From: Cyanophora paradoxa
Lineage: Eukaryota; Glaucocystophyceae; Cyanophorales; Cyanophoraceae
DNA length: 64,000 nucleotides
Direction of reading: 5' to 3'
Assembly: GCA_004431415.1 (NCBI GenBank)
Contig: QPMI01000409.1
Location: 372,001-436,000 of the forward strand
Shown piece by piece: positions 10,803 through 20,821 of the stretch (position 1 is its first letter; each line of letters begins with the position of its first letter). The notes under the pieces are model-generated. The model was not told the DNA's origin and made no database searches. It worked only from the letters and a program-made list of their open reading frames with translations. The position numbers and the translations under genes were made by a program.

Positions 10803-13013
10803 ATGTCTCAGGGAGTCGGTAGGCTCGGTGCAGCAATACAGGCAGGGCAACCGAATATTGGGATGAACATCGGCAACCGCGGCATGGCTGCGGCGCTCAA
10901 CAATGTCACAGGACAGGTCCGCCGCGTACGCCGACTCGCACGTCGTCGATAGTCAGGGGTGCCGCGTCCTTTTCTTGCACGTTGGCCGACGGCTGGCGAT
11001 GCAGGTCGTTCCGCGTCCGGGCGTGGCTCCCGTGGGAGTCGGCGCAATCAATGGCGGCAGGAACGTAGCAATGAACGCGCTCAGCGGAAGGTCGATGGCA
11101 GCTGCAGTCGCGATGAATGCGGCCCAGAATCTCGGTGCAGCGAGCACATCAGCCGCGCGAATGAACCTGCAGGGCCCGCTGTCCGGGATGGGCAATGCAG
11201 GCGGCGTGGGCTACAATCCTTCCGGCGACTTGTTCGCCATGCTTAGCAAAGGTAGCACTAAGCTCTTCTGACTTGGCCCCGACGACTCTGACCCCGCCGC
11301 GCTCTAGGCCAGGGGTCGTACTTGCCGGGCGGTGTCGGGATGGGCCACGCACACAAGCTGGGGCTGGACGGGAAAGGTGCTTCTTCTTATCGAACTGCAC
11401 GCCGATGCGCACATTGTGCTGACGAATGTGCGGCGCGATGCAGGCGAGCAGCTCGACTCATCGCCATACGATCTTTCAGAGTTTCCCGCACTGAGTCGGC
11501 TACCGGGGATGAGCTCCTCGAATTCCTCGCAATCTGATGGCCAGCATGCTTTGGGATCCGGAAGGCTTCCGTACAGTGCAGCGGCTGCTGCGGACGCGGT
11601 AAGGCTGTGAAGGGGACATCAGCTTGGAAGCCTTTTCTTTGAGCTGCGGTCGCCCGCAGATGCCGACGTTCGCTGGAGTCGCGGCTATGAACTTCCCTCC
11701 ATTGAAGAATCAGACCGAGTTTTCCATACAAAGCGAAGACTTCCCCGCGTTGCCGGGTTTCAAGGGTGCGTTGTGGCAGCTTTTTTGTTTTTCATACCCG
11801 CATTTATCGTCCATCCTTCTCCAGAGCACTCGGGAGACGGGAGTCTCTCATCTTTGACGTCCCAGTCTCTTCAGGTTCTTTCCCTGCCCCGATTTGTCTG
11901 CAGCCATTGAATCTATTCTCAGGGGGCCTACGCTGCTTCGGTTGCGGGAAGCAAAGGATTGGCGCAGTCGCAGCAGTACATGGTATGCTGTTCTGCAAAT
12001 CGCTCACGCTTGCTCTTATGGCTTGCTGCAGCAACTCCTCTCTCAAAGCCAGCAGGCGGCGAGAGCAGGAGTCCCGGGGTCTAGCTTTGTCGGCTTTGAA
12101 CAACAGCAGGGCCAAGGACAAGGGCAGCCGCAGCCTCCGCAAGGTCAAGGACAACAACACCCGCAACATCCGTCTGCACAGCAATTGCCTGGAAGCCAGC
12201 TGTCGTTGAATCTACATGGACCTAGTCAAGGTCAACAGCTCGGTGGCAGGGTGGTAAGAGAGCCCTGTGCATCTGGGTGTGAGTTCGCCCTTATTTGCTC
12301 GGCAGTCGCCGGATTCGTCTGCTCCGGGCCAGCAGAAGGCTTCATCGATTCCGGATCGATTCGGCCTGCTTGGGCTGTTGAGCGTGATTCGAATGACAGA
12401 CCCTGATCTGAACACTCTCGCTCTGGGGACCGACCTGACGACTCTTGGCCTGAACCTCAACTCACCAGAGTATGTGTACATTCAGCTGGAATCACAAGAT
12501 CCATCCTAATTTTGCCGGGCAGATGTCTTTACGCCACTTTTGGCTCGCCCTGGTCCGATGGGCCCTCCAGACGCGAGCCAGAACTTCCTCCATGCTGTGT
12601 GTTATCTTGCTGTTGTCTATTCGTTCTCCATCTAACTTGCATACATCAGATTATCTCGTCCCGCCACAGCTAAAGACTCAGCACTTTGCTAAGTTCCAAC
12701 TTGAAACCCTGTTCTATATCTTCTACTGCATGCCTCGAGATATGCTCCAACTTTGCGCATTTGATGAACTGTGCGTCTGAACAGTCACACCCTCGCCCAG
12801 CATTTGCTTATTCCCTGGCTCAGGTACAATCGCGAATGGAGGTATCACAAGGCAATGAAGCTGTGGTTCCTACGCTCAGCGTCGGAATGGGTCGTCTTTG
12901 ACGTCAATGCATGGGAGAAAAAGGCATGGGCAGGCCCAGCATCAAAGGACAGCTTGGAAGCGCAGTTTATGACACGGGAGGAGGCCAGGAGCTCAGCAAC
13001 TGTTCAGCGGTAG
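10803..13013 (+). CDS. NOT2: CCR4-NOT complex subunit NOT2 (CNOT2)
   Basis: NOT2 is a structural subunit of the CCR4-NOT deadenylase complex. The N-terminal half is Gly/Ala/Gln-rich low complexity, starting MSQGVGRLGAAIQAG. It includes the short conserved segment TEFSIQSEDFPALPG seen in NOT2 proteins and a Q-rich stretch (GQGQGQPQPPQGQGQQ). The C-terminal NOT2/3/5 (NOT box) domain is unmistakable: RFGLLGLLSVIRMTDPDLN, LALGTDLTTLGLNLNSPE, KFQLETLFYIFYCMPRDM, then YNREWRYHKAMKLWFLRSAS and EWVVFDVNAWEKKAW. The first intron follows NNVTGQ at about 10917. ATG 10803 is chosen because it opens the Gly-rich exon and fits the family. TAG at 13011-13013 ends the last exon after a tail of about 25 residues beyond the usual domain end. 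Confidence 0.93.
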
Positions 13014-13110
13014 ACCTGCTCTCTTATTAGCTATTTACAAAGCTTGTACCTTTCAGTTGCTTGTTCTCAGGAGGCTGTGTGTGCATGTAGCAGCTTGCCC
13101 TCGTGGGTGT

Positions 13111-13388
13111 GCTGGCCAGTGCCACGGTGTGATAAATGGGACCCGGGACGTGAAAACGTGGTCCGATGGTCACTGTCGCAGAGAAGGCCAAGCGCTTACG
13201 ATCAGAATCAGAGTTGCGATTACGATCGGAATCAGAGTTGCGATTACGATCGGAATCAGAGTTGCGATTACGATCGGAATCAGTCCCTGAACCAGTCCCT
13301 GCGGGTTATGCTCTCACCCAAACAGCACGGGTACAGTTAAAGCGCTGTAGGTAGGAGGTCCGGCGCGCCCGTAGCGTAAAAAGAGCAT
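13111..13388 (+). mobile_element. Short non-coding relative of the Fanzor-associated element at 44532-45159
   Basis: The left arm 13111-13240 matches 44532-44661 almost base for base (offset 31421), starting GCTGGCCAGTGCCACGGTGT. The right arm 13291-13388 matches 45058-45159, starting ACCAGTCCCTGCGGGTTA and ending in an AAAGAGCAT-like sequence. Here the two arms are joined by about 50 bp of minisatellite. In the other copy they enclose a Fanzor coding fragment. I see no obvious terminal inverted repeats or target-site duplication, so the true ends and the element class are unknown. Confidence 0.65.
13204..13284 (+). repeat. 24-bp minisatellite, array 1
   Basis: Unit GAGTTGCGATTACGATCGGA plus ATCA, about three copies. 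It lies inside the element copy at 13111-13388. Confidence 0.9.
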
Positions 13389-13431
13389 TGAGTCTGTAAT
13401 GGAGTTCGCAGGAACCCTCTCCAGAGTTGCG

Positions 13432-13612
13432 ATTACGATCGGAATCAGAGTTGCGATTACGATTGGAATCAGAGTTCAACGGTTGCGATTACGATCGGAA
13501 TCAGAGTTGCGATTACGATCGGAATCAGAGTTGCGATTACGATCGGAATCAGAGTTCAACGGTTGCGATTACGATCGGAATCAGAGTTGCGATTACGATC
13601 GGAATCAGAGTT
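13432..13612 (+). repeat. 24-bp minisatellite, array 2
   Basis: About seven copies of the same 24-bp unit. Two of them are separated from the next by the 8-bp insert TTCAACGG, giving a higher-order arrangement. Confidence 0.9.
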
Positions 13613-13616
13613 ACTA

Positions 13617-13702
13617 TGGGGGCGGAGGGGAGAGGCGATCGGATCGAGGGGGGAGGCGGAGGGGGGAGGCGGAGGGGGGGGAAGGGGGGGGGGGAGGGGG
13701 CT
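13617..13702 (+). repeat. G-rich tract (GGGGGGAGGC-type)
   Basis: Low-complexity purine-rich plus strand with runs of 6-10 G. It directly follows the minisatellite array. Confidence 0.8.
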
Positions 13703-13869
13703 TCCAGGATAGGTTCCAGGTCGCTCACGCCGCCGGGCTCCGATCCCATCACAGCCCCGAGCCTCGCCGAGTCGGAGCTCTAGATGACCCCGCTGCGCAT
13801 GCACTCATGATCAGTGACTGTGCACCGTGGCAACCGTTGAACCGTTGTGCAGGCACCGTGCACCTGTAG

Positions 13870-14100
13870 CCTAGTACTAGTAGCCAGTGTCCGCAGGCAG
13901 GCACATTACTCCCCGGAGGGAGGAACTTGGCAACGTTAACGTTAACGCAGCCGCGGCCTGCAGGGCCTGGCCATGGCCGGAGGGGCCCAGCTGGCCGGGC
14001 CAGGCGAGCTCAGTGGGCTCAGCGCTGGGCCCCGGCCGGGCCCACAGCCACGGCCGCTGCAGTGTACATCCCACATGTAGCCTGGACTGTCGGACGTTGC
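13870..14100 (+). repeat. Diverged copy of the GC-rich dispersed repeat
   Basis: It shares the order and blocks of 20487-20620: an AGTGTCCGC-GG-AGGC-CATTACTC start, a GGGCCC- and GCCGGGC-rich middle, and GCAGTGTACAT-CCCACA-TGTAGCC near the end. Differences are many, so this is an old copy. Confidence 0.6.
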
Positions 14101-14295
14101 AATTTAGTCCGTGCCCAACTGCTACAAAGAGCACCACACAATGAACGGGATGCGTGAGAGAGCACTCGACACAAACTAAAAAAACTAGGTGCTGTTGTAG
14201 GCCATGTTCGGAATCAAAGACGCTGTTGCACTCGTTGTATGGGCATTCGAAGGGAAACTCGTGCTTCGTGGGCACTAGTATGGGCATGTGACTCG

Positions 14296-15332
14296 TTAGT
14301 CTGTGAGTTTTCGTTTGAAAAACTCGAAGGAACCCATCGACAGACTGCCCCCAGGAGCAGCCTGCAAACAGCGGGCGCTGATGCCCTTTGCAAACGATTG
14401 AATCCCTTCCTCTCTCAGCATTCCGATCGCAATGCTCCACCAGCCACGATTGTTCTGAACTTGAAGACGTGTCTTGACCTGTACATGGACAATCAGCGAA
14501 ATTCCCTTTGAAAGAGAATCAAACAAAGCACCACATCCAGAGGGTTCGTTAAAGCTGCCGCCGCTGTTGATGCCACTGCAGCACATCCGAAAAACACAGT
14601 TGCAGGTGGCTGATCGCCCCACATTTTGATTGCGCCTCGCTTGAGATATTCATAGGAAGTGAAGTAGATGGCGGTTTGAGGCCCGAAGCTGCTTAGACAA
14701 GCCAAGTATCCACGAAACAGGCCACGGAAGCCGTTTTGCTCCACGATCGCTTGTAAAGTTGTCGAAGCTTTGTAGTACTCCGGGCCAGCCCGCACCTGCA
14801 TCCCTACAATACTTGAGTACTACATGAGCACCGACAACAACACTTACGCTGTTTGGACACATCCATGGGTACCCAAAGCACTCCAGAGACCACCTCTGCG
14901 CACAAGCCGCTGTGATCGCGGGGTAAGTGAACGCGCTGTGATAAGTGAACCAGAGACCACCTCGCAAGGTACGTGAAAGCGTTGTGATCTGCGTCTTCCC
15001 CAAGGTGCTTCTTCGCCAACTCGTACGTGCCGAAGAAAGTCGCCTGCGTCAGTCAGCACTAAACCGTTTCTCGGAAGCATCATGCATACCGATGCAAAAG
15101 GCGTAAAGCCGAGGGCAAGGGAATACCCCCGATAAAGCCCCACAAGGCCTTCAGCTCGAATCAAATTACGGGCAAGCTCCCGGAGAGCAATCTTTTCGCG
15201 CTGCACTTGCATGCAGGCACGCAAGGTGTCGAAAGGGTGTATGAACGAGCGTGATACGACGCCTGCGGCCCCCGCCGACACGAGGACGGCCGGGGAAAAA
15301 CCGGCTCTCGATTTCGACGAGCTCGCCTCCAC
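14296..15332 (-). CDS. Mitochondrial carrier family (SLC25) protein
   Basis: Solute transporter of the mitochondrial carrier family. Three repeats are visible, each with the PX[DE]XX[KR]X[RK]-type motif after an odd transmembrane helix: HPFDTLRACMQVQ near residues 30-42, VPMDVSKQR in the middle repeat, and NPLDVVKTRLQVQ in the third. Matching second-helix motifs are present: GLVGLYRGYSLALG, NGFRGLFRGYLACLSSFGPQ and EGIQSFAKGISARCLQAAPG. The protein ends SFEFFKRKLTD. About four short introns break the gene. ATG 15332 (MEASSSKSRAG) is chosen as the nearest start before the first helix; an upstream ATG in the same exon is possible. The substrate cannot be assigned from what I can see. The gene is convergent with NOT2, across the repeat block. 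Confidence 0.9.
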
Positions 15333-15712
15333 TGCAGCCGGGCTGCGGAGGCGTCAGGTGTAAAGCATGCATGCCAGCGCTGTATCGGCGGTTCTGGCGC
15401 CGGGATGGCAGCGCGCGACCCATGCGATTGAAGATGGGCGGCGCCTCGCGTGTGGTGTCACGACGAGTATGGTGCGGCGGCGCGTACGGTGCGGCGGCGA
15501 CTAGTAGCTAAGACCGCGAGCGCGAAACGGTGGCGGCGGCCGCAAACGCACCCTGGCGCGCCGGACGTGGATTCCCGCGGGGGCCCGCTCATTGCGAGGG
15601 AATTGTGCGTGGAGCGGCAGCAATGACAGGACAGCGAAGACAGGACTCTCAAACTGTCGGACTCTGTCACTGTGAGCTTTGGGGGGTACGCCAAAGTTAA
15701 CAAGAACTGGCG
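15333..15712. other. Divergent promoter region between the SLC25 and helical-protein genes
   Basis: No coding signal is trusted here. An in-frame TAA at 15698-15700 precedes the chosen start of the next gene. The region should contain both promoters. Confidence 0.5.
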
Positions 15713-16755
15713 ATGCCGCTTCTCGCATCGCAGCCGCTGGCGGTGCCCAGCCGGTTTCTTGCTGAGCAGGGCCCGCTCGGTGAGCTGCATGGAACGATCC
15801 GCCGGGCCTTGCTTCGGCCTCGCTGACTGGCTCGCAGTCGCCCTGCAGCTAGGCGAGCCACTATGGGCGCTCGGAAAGATGCGCGACGTGTTTACCTTGT
15901 GCGCCGAAATCTCCATCATCGTCGACGCTCAGCAGGTCAGCGCCGCGGCCCTCAGCGGGTGCACGAGCTGTGCGTCTCACTGCGCGGTCATTCAGACTCA
16001 GAACAAGCATTCACTGGAGGCGCAAAAGAGGGAGCTGTACGAGAAGCTTGCTAAGATAGTGCTCCGGCGAACACCGCATGCTCCCCTCATTGTGCGCCTT
16101 CCGCTGCCCACATCACCTCTCGAATAGGGTGACACTCCTCCCATTCATACGTCCGTCGCAGCGCGCGCTGGATGACCTCGGGCTGTCGTCATGGTTCCCG
16201 AGCATCATCGCTGACCTCACAGGGACGCCGCGTGCCGCGTCGGCTGACAGCCCGCTCCCGCTCAAGGACTACCTCCAGCACTTAGGCGTCCTAAACCAAA
16301 CTATCGTCATGGCGTCCCAGTTGCGTGAGGACATGCACCTGTCCAACCACAAATACATCGCACATCAAATCGCTCTTCTTTACGTGCGAATTTGCAGGCG
16401 CTGTTCGTGTAGAGTCCGTTAAGTTCCGAGGGACTGATGCTCTTGAACAGCAATGCCTCAACGGCATAAGGACAGGTGTCGAGACGTTCAAGAAGAGGAT
16501 TGAGTCCCGTTTCGAGGAGATCAAAGCTGTAACCGAGCAGTCCCAGTGCCCTCAGCTCTCCGAATCACAGAAGCAGTGGTATGTTATGCCAAAAATACTT
16601 CGCTGTTTCCGAATTCTGAAATCTCTCTCAGGCTCCTGGATCTCTGTGCAGACGTTATCGTCGCAGCAAACAAACTTCCATCGGGTATGCTCAAGAAGGT
16701 GGAGCCGAACATCGTCCCAATATCTGAGCTCGACAAAGCGAACAAGCTGTTGTAA
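15713..16755 (+). CDS. Unidentified helical protein of about 250-270 residues
   Basis: I do not recognise the family. Joining GT-AG introns gives one continuous frame: MPLLASQPLAVPSRFLAEQG, then VALQLGEPLWALGKMRDVFT, CAEISIIVDAQQ, TQNKHSLEAQKRELYEKLAK, DLGLSSWFPSIIADLTGTPR, PLKDYLQHLGVLNQTIVMAS, VRVESVKFRGTDALEQQCLN, TFKKRIESRFEEIKAV, and the end LLDLCADVIVAANKLP...ISELDKANKLL. The composition is mostly amphipathic helix with charged coiled-coil-like segments and no membrane span. ATG 15713 is supported by an in-frame stop 12 bp upstream. Introns are at about 15780-15834, 15936-15993, 16055-16147 (approximate), 16327-16395 and 16579-16631. Their clean joins are the main evidence that the gene is real. 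Confidence 0.7.
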
Positions 16756-17107
16756 ATTCGTGCATGAAACTGCGGGTTACGCTTTTGATTCCTGCGGGCC
16801 ACGGGCAATTTTTACTCTCCGAGTTTCCCCGCTGCCCCAATTGCAACCACTACCGCCTTTTTTGCCGTTAGTAGCGGTCTGCTGCGGTCATAGCAAGCGC
16901 TAGCGCTAGCTCAGCGGTTATGAATTAGCTGCATCTGTGATCTACGCGTACGACTGGGCACACTTAAGAGAGTACATATATACGTGTACGGCCCTCGCCG
17001 GCCGTTGCTGGTCCGGCCGTCCAGCGAAATTAAAGAGCGATCCCAGCCCCCCTCCAGGCCTTGCAAGGTGCACCGTGTAGTGCACCGCGGCCGCTGCGAG
17101 GTTTTAC
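16756..17107 (+). other. Intergenic spacer
   Basis: Between two genes in the same orientation. There is no domain-bearing frame. It holds the 3' end of the helical-protein gene and the promoter of the WD40 gene. A small palindrome AGCGCTAGCGCT lies near 16899. Confidence 0.5.
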
Positions 17108-18689
17108 GTGCGCACTGGTACTTTAGAAGAGAGCCAAAACGTGGATCGCCCTCCGGCGCCGTATGCTGTCCTGCGCGGCCACGTCAGCGATGTGACCTCC
17201 GTCTCCTTCGACCCTGCATCCTCGCAGAACCTCGTGTCCGGGTGCGCGCGCCCAAGGCGTGCGCTCCGGGCGTCGGATCTGAGTTGTGATGCAGTTCTTC
17301 GGACGGGACCCTGCGCCTGTGGAACCTCGCAGTGCGCCGCACGGCCGCCACAGCTTCGCTTCCGGCGGGATCGCGTGTTTTGAGCACCGCATACGTGGCG
17401 CCGGGCTCATTTGTCAGGCGCCCTACCGCGGCACGCATTATTTACGCGCGTTTGCTGAGCGCCGGCGGCGCAGCCAGGAGAACGATGGCACGCTTCGCTG
17501 TTGGAGTGCGGATTCGTCGGCCCTCGTTGAGCGAGACCAGCTGCCTCTCCATCCATGCGAGCATACTTTCTGTCGTATCGCAGTGCTCGCAAACGGTACG
17601 CTGAGCGCGCAGCTTGCACTTGCTATTGCTCATCACAACAACGCAGGTCACAACTCCTTCATCGCAGCACCCGCGCAAGAAAAGAATAAGGTAGGGCAAA
17701 AGCAAAATTTGCAGATCCGAAAGTCCGAAAGTAGAAGCAGATCGTCGTGTACGACATGAATCGGGGAACATTGGTCCAGTCATTCACCCTGCAGCCAAGC
17801 TGTGGTGTGCGGATGTAAAATTTTGCTGCAGGTCAGAGCCATCTATTGACCACTGGGTCTTCAGGAATGGCGATGGCGCTCGCTCTTGCTTGCAAGCCAG
17901 GGACCGCCGAACCTCTTTGTTTCATTGGATCAGAGGACGGGACTGTTCGTGCTTGGGACTTCGTTCGAAATGTGTGCGTGTCTTCCTCTCCAATCGCCGA
18001 AGGAAGCACAGAGCCAGGTCTGAAAACGTTCTTTATTGTCAGTCTACATGCTCTCTGTATGTAGAACACAGCTTGTCGTGTTCCAGTTCTGGCTTTATCT
18101 GCGGGCGTGTGTGGAAATGGCATCCAAATCCTTGCAGGAGGGCCAACGGACCAGCTTTCCGTCCTCCTTTCTGACGATAGAGTAAGTTGTGCAGTACCTC
18201 GTTTTTTCGAATTATCTTTCTGATGCCAGAGTAGGAATCTCTTGTTGTGAAGAAGCAGATGAAGCTACCAAGATCTGGGGTTTCAGAGATTGCTACTCGA
18301 TCTGATCTGGCAATCGTGGCTTGTGCAGGCTGGGACTCGAGGTAATCCATTTTTTGATACATCAAAGAACTTTTGGCCCTTCTCTTAGACTCGAATATCT
18401 TCGTCGATGTCTGCCAGAGTGAGGATTTTCAGCTGGAAATCCACCCGACCACTCGCAGTGCTTGCTGGCCATGTGGATGCTATCAACACTGCTGCATTTT
18501 CTTCCGATGGCAGCGTTCTTGCTTCCGGATCAAAGGATCACAAAATTGCACTCTGGTAAGAGGCAACTCACTCTGTTTCTCGATCGTAGTCGATTGATGC
18601 CTCTTTTTATGTTCTCGGTCAGGTCCATATTCCAGGAACCACCCATTTTTGCTTCAACAACTGCTCTTAGCAAAACGGTGGTGCAATAG
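17108..18689 (+). CDS. WD40 protein of the GNB1L / ASTRA-associated protein 1 (ASA1) family
   Basis: A seven-bladed WD40 propeller. Successive blades read: PPAPYAVLRGHVSDVTSVSF / DP, DGTLRLWNLAVRRTAA, NDGTLRCWSADSSALVERDQ, IVVYDMNRGTLVQSFTLQPS, CFIGSEDGTVRAWDFVRN, LAIVACAGWDSR, then RIFSWKSTRPLAVLAGHVDA and VLASGSKDHKIALWSIF. The P-P-x-P-x-x-x-L-R-G-H opening and the final R-I-F-x-W-K...GSKDxxIALW blade are characteristic of GNB1L and yeast Asa1, which act in the ASTRA/TTT complex that helps PIKK kinases mature. The start ATG 17108 gives MRTGTLEESQNVDRPPAPYA. The last intron (GTAAGAGGCA...GGTCAG) joins LW to SIFQEPP, ending at TAG 18687-18689. Several internal exon joins were not fully traced. 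Confidence 0.85.
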
Positions 18690-18878
18690 CTCGCCACGAA
18701 TAGCTAGTTTAAGCGCCAAATTGTGTGGAATGGTTTCAATAGCTATCCGATTGCCAGCTCTCCCCTCACCCCACGCTACGAATCCACCAGTGCTTGCAAA
18801 GAGCAAAAGCCAGCGTGATGCCATTGAAGACAAGAGTGTCCGGGACAATGTGGACTGCAGAGACGCATAGCGTGGTCT

Positions 18879-19340
18879 CTACTCGCTCTCCTCGCTGCGG
18901 AGGCGCGCGTTGCCATTGGTGAGGGCAACGCCGAGCTGGGCCGCGCGCTCGACGATCGCCTTGCGCTGACGAGTGGAAACGTTGCTGGCGATCTCGCCAA
19001 CGAACTTCCGGTTGTGCATGAGCAGGAGCTCGACGTCCTTCAGGTTGTTCAGCGCGAACTTGTAGAGGCCGTTCGGGAGCATGTGGCGGGTCTTCTTGTT
19101 CGAGCCATAGCCGATGTTGGGCATCAACAGCTGGCCCTTGAACTTCCGGCGCACGCGGCTGTCAATACCCTTCGGGCGGCGCCAGCTCGGCTGCGATCGA
19201 GAGCGTCAGCGATTCGCGAAGCGCTGTCACACAAGCTGCTCGAAGCTAACCTTGACGGTTGCCCGGCGGTCCGACTGGTGGCGGACGAACTTCTTCGACC
19301 GCTTCTTCACGATCGGGCGCTTAACCACCGGCGAAACCAT
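18879..19340 (-). CDS. RPL32: 60S ribosomal protein eL32
   Basis: Large-subunit ribosomal protein. The spliced product is about 133 residues, the normal length. Exon 1 (19251-19340) reads [20 protein letters not shown] then [11 protein letters not shown] 60-bp intron (19191-19250, GT-AG) follows. Exon 2 continues [60 protein letters not shown] and ends at [10 protein letters not shown]. The R-K-F-K-G and G-Y-G-S-N-K-x-T-R-H-x-L-P blocks are diagnostic. It is tail-to-tail with the GNB1L-like gene, with only about 190 bp between stops. Confidence 0.97.
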
Positions 19341-19469
19341 CTGCGGGGAGGCCGGGGACCGTCAGGAACGCTTCAACCTGACTAGAGCACGCTGCGGCAC
19401 GCTCGTGCCGGCCGCTGGGAGCGCGTGCCCGCACCTTGTCCCGGTTTGCTGGCTTTACCCCCAACAGGA

Positions 19470-19487
19470 CGGGGGGGGGGGGGGGGG
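19470..19487. repeat. Poly-G run of about 18 bases
   Basis: Uninterrupted G run on the plus strand, upstream of the eL32 gene. Confidence 0.85.
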
Positions 19488-20029
19488 AGCAGAAGAGTTG
19501 CAATTGGACCGCACCTTTCGCCGAGTCGAGTCTGTGACTGTCGAGGTACGCGTCTATAGCTAGCTCGAGTCTAGATCTAGATATCGATATCGATCTGGTG
19601 CATCCGACGGTTCGAATTCGAAAGCTCGTCACAATCGATAATATATTTGAGGCCACTGGCGCCTTGCAATTGCAAGTATTACCACGCCACGGCATAGCGC
19701 GGCGGCTTTGAATGCATATAGACTAGGCTACAGTATATTAGCTGGCCTGGGGTAGACCTAGGCCTAGGGTAGACAGAAAACGATGTTTTTTGTGTACCAG
19801 GGGCTCTGTCCCCTAATAAACTACGGAGAACTCAAAAAAAAGCTTTGAATGCATATCTAGATCTAGAATCGTAATCAGATCCGACCACTAGCGCTAGCGT
19901 CGAAATCGAAATCAAAGCCCAACCCCAAATCTGAGGCCGAGGTAGTTTACAGGATCGGGCATAGCGTTGTTGTGATGAGCAATAGCAAAGTGCAAGCTGC
20001 GCGCTCAGCGATTAGCCTTGTAGGACGTC

Positions 20030-20260
20030 TTCGATCTGCGATTACGATTAGGGCGCCTTTGATCTGCAGCTGCGATTACGGTTAGCTAGGGCGTCCTTGA
20101 TCTGCGATTACGATTACGATTAGGACGTCCTAGCTTTGATCTGCGATTACGATCGTAATTAGGACGTCTTAGCTTATAATTAAAGCTTTGATCTGCGATT
20201 ACGATTATCGATTAGCTAGGGCGTCCTTGATCTGCGATTACGGAACTAGAAAGTTGGACG
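20030..20260 (+). repeat. Degenerate array of TCTGCGATTACGATTAG-type units
   Basis: At least six units with the core CTGCGATTACG, most followed by ATTAG-GGCGTCC or ATTAGGACGTC and TTTGATCTGC. The core GCGATTACGAT is shared with the 24-bp minisatellite. Confidence 0.85.
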
Positions 20261-20641
20261 AAAGTTGCATATGCAATTGGAAGAAAGTTGGAAGAAAGTT
20301 GGACGCAATTGGAACGAAATTTGAAGTTGGACGAAAGTTGGACGAAAGCAGTTGCGTACCCCTGCACGCTAACAACAGACCAGCGCTACAGCTAGCTCCC
20401 GCCCCTAGACGACCCCCCGCCGCCACAAGACGCGATGCAGCACCACGCCGCGCATGCAGGCACATGTAGCTATTTAGCTAGCCAGAGTGTCCGCGGGGAG
20501 GCGCATTACTCTCCTTAGGGGGCCACGCAGGGCCCGGCCGGCCAGTTTGCTGGTGGGCTGGGCCCGCGGCCGCGGCGGCCGCAGTGTACATTCCCACACT
20601 TGTAGCCCGGACCTGCGTTTTGAGTACGTGTCCAAATGCGA
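20158..20641 (+). repeat. Dispersed repeat of about 490 bp, copy 1
   Basis: Nearly identical to 26604-27101 (offset 6446, rising to 6460 because of a 14-bp insertion in the second copy). Subregions are the GCGATTACG units, a degenerate GAAAGTTGGAC array (20265-20352), a CCGCCGCCACAAGACGCGATG segment, and a GC-rich end finishing TGAGTACGTGTCCAAATGCG. I see no terminal inverted repeat and no coding capacity. Confidence 0.9.
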
Positions 20642-20821
20642 ACCCCATCCAACGAAATTGACGAAGTCCCAACCCGCCCAACTCCTTCCAACCAGATCGC
20701 GATCGACATCGATATCGCATGCGCAGTTCAGCCCCTTCAACTTCGTCATCAGAGAATGCAGGTAGATGGCTAGCTATGGAGGTGGATGAAAGTCCCCTAG
20801 CTCTGGATAACAAGGATCCCA

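Larger units (their letters stand above)
13014..14295. other. Repeat-rich intergenic block
   Basis: This block separates the convergent NOT2 and SLC25 genes. It contains the element arms at 13111-13240 and 13291-13388, minisatellite arrays up to 13612, a G-rich tract at 13617-13700, and a diverged GC-rich repeat copy at about 13870-14100. The Arg/Ser-rich open frames here are translations of the minisatellite, not genes. Confidence 0.75.
19341..20821. other. Repeat-rich spacer
   Basis: It contains a poly-G run, a moderately AT-rich zone (19560-19900), a degenerate array of GATCTGCGATTACGATTAGG-type units (about 20030-20260), and the first full copy of the 490-bp dispersed repeat. The open frames, including one of 93 codons at 20188-20469, are repeated elsewhere as part of the repeat and show no protein-family signature. 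Confidence 0.7.

Noticed and set aside
13166-13354. Open frames translating as SESELRLR repeats
   Set aside because: They are translations of the 24-bp minisatellite in a frame-preserving period (8 codons), not protein genes.
20188-20469. 93-codon open frame found twice (also at 26634-26915)
   Set aside because: Its conservation is explained by the near-identical 490-bp repeat. It has no start context or family similarity, and the other repeat copies do not keep it open.
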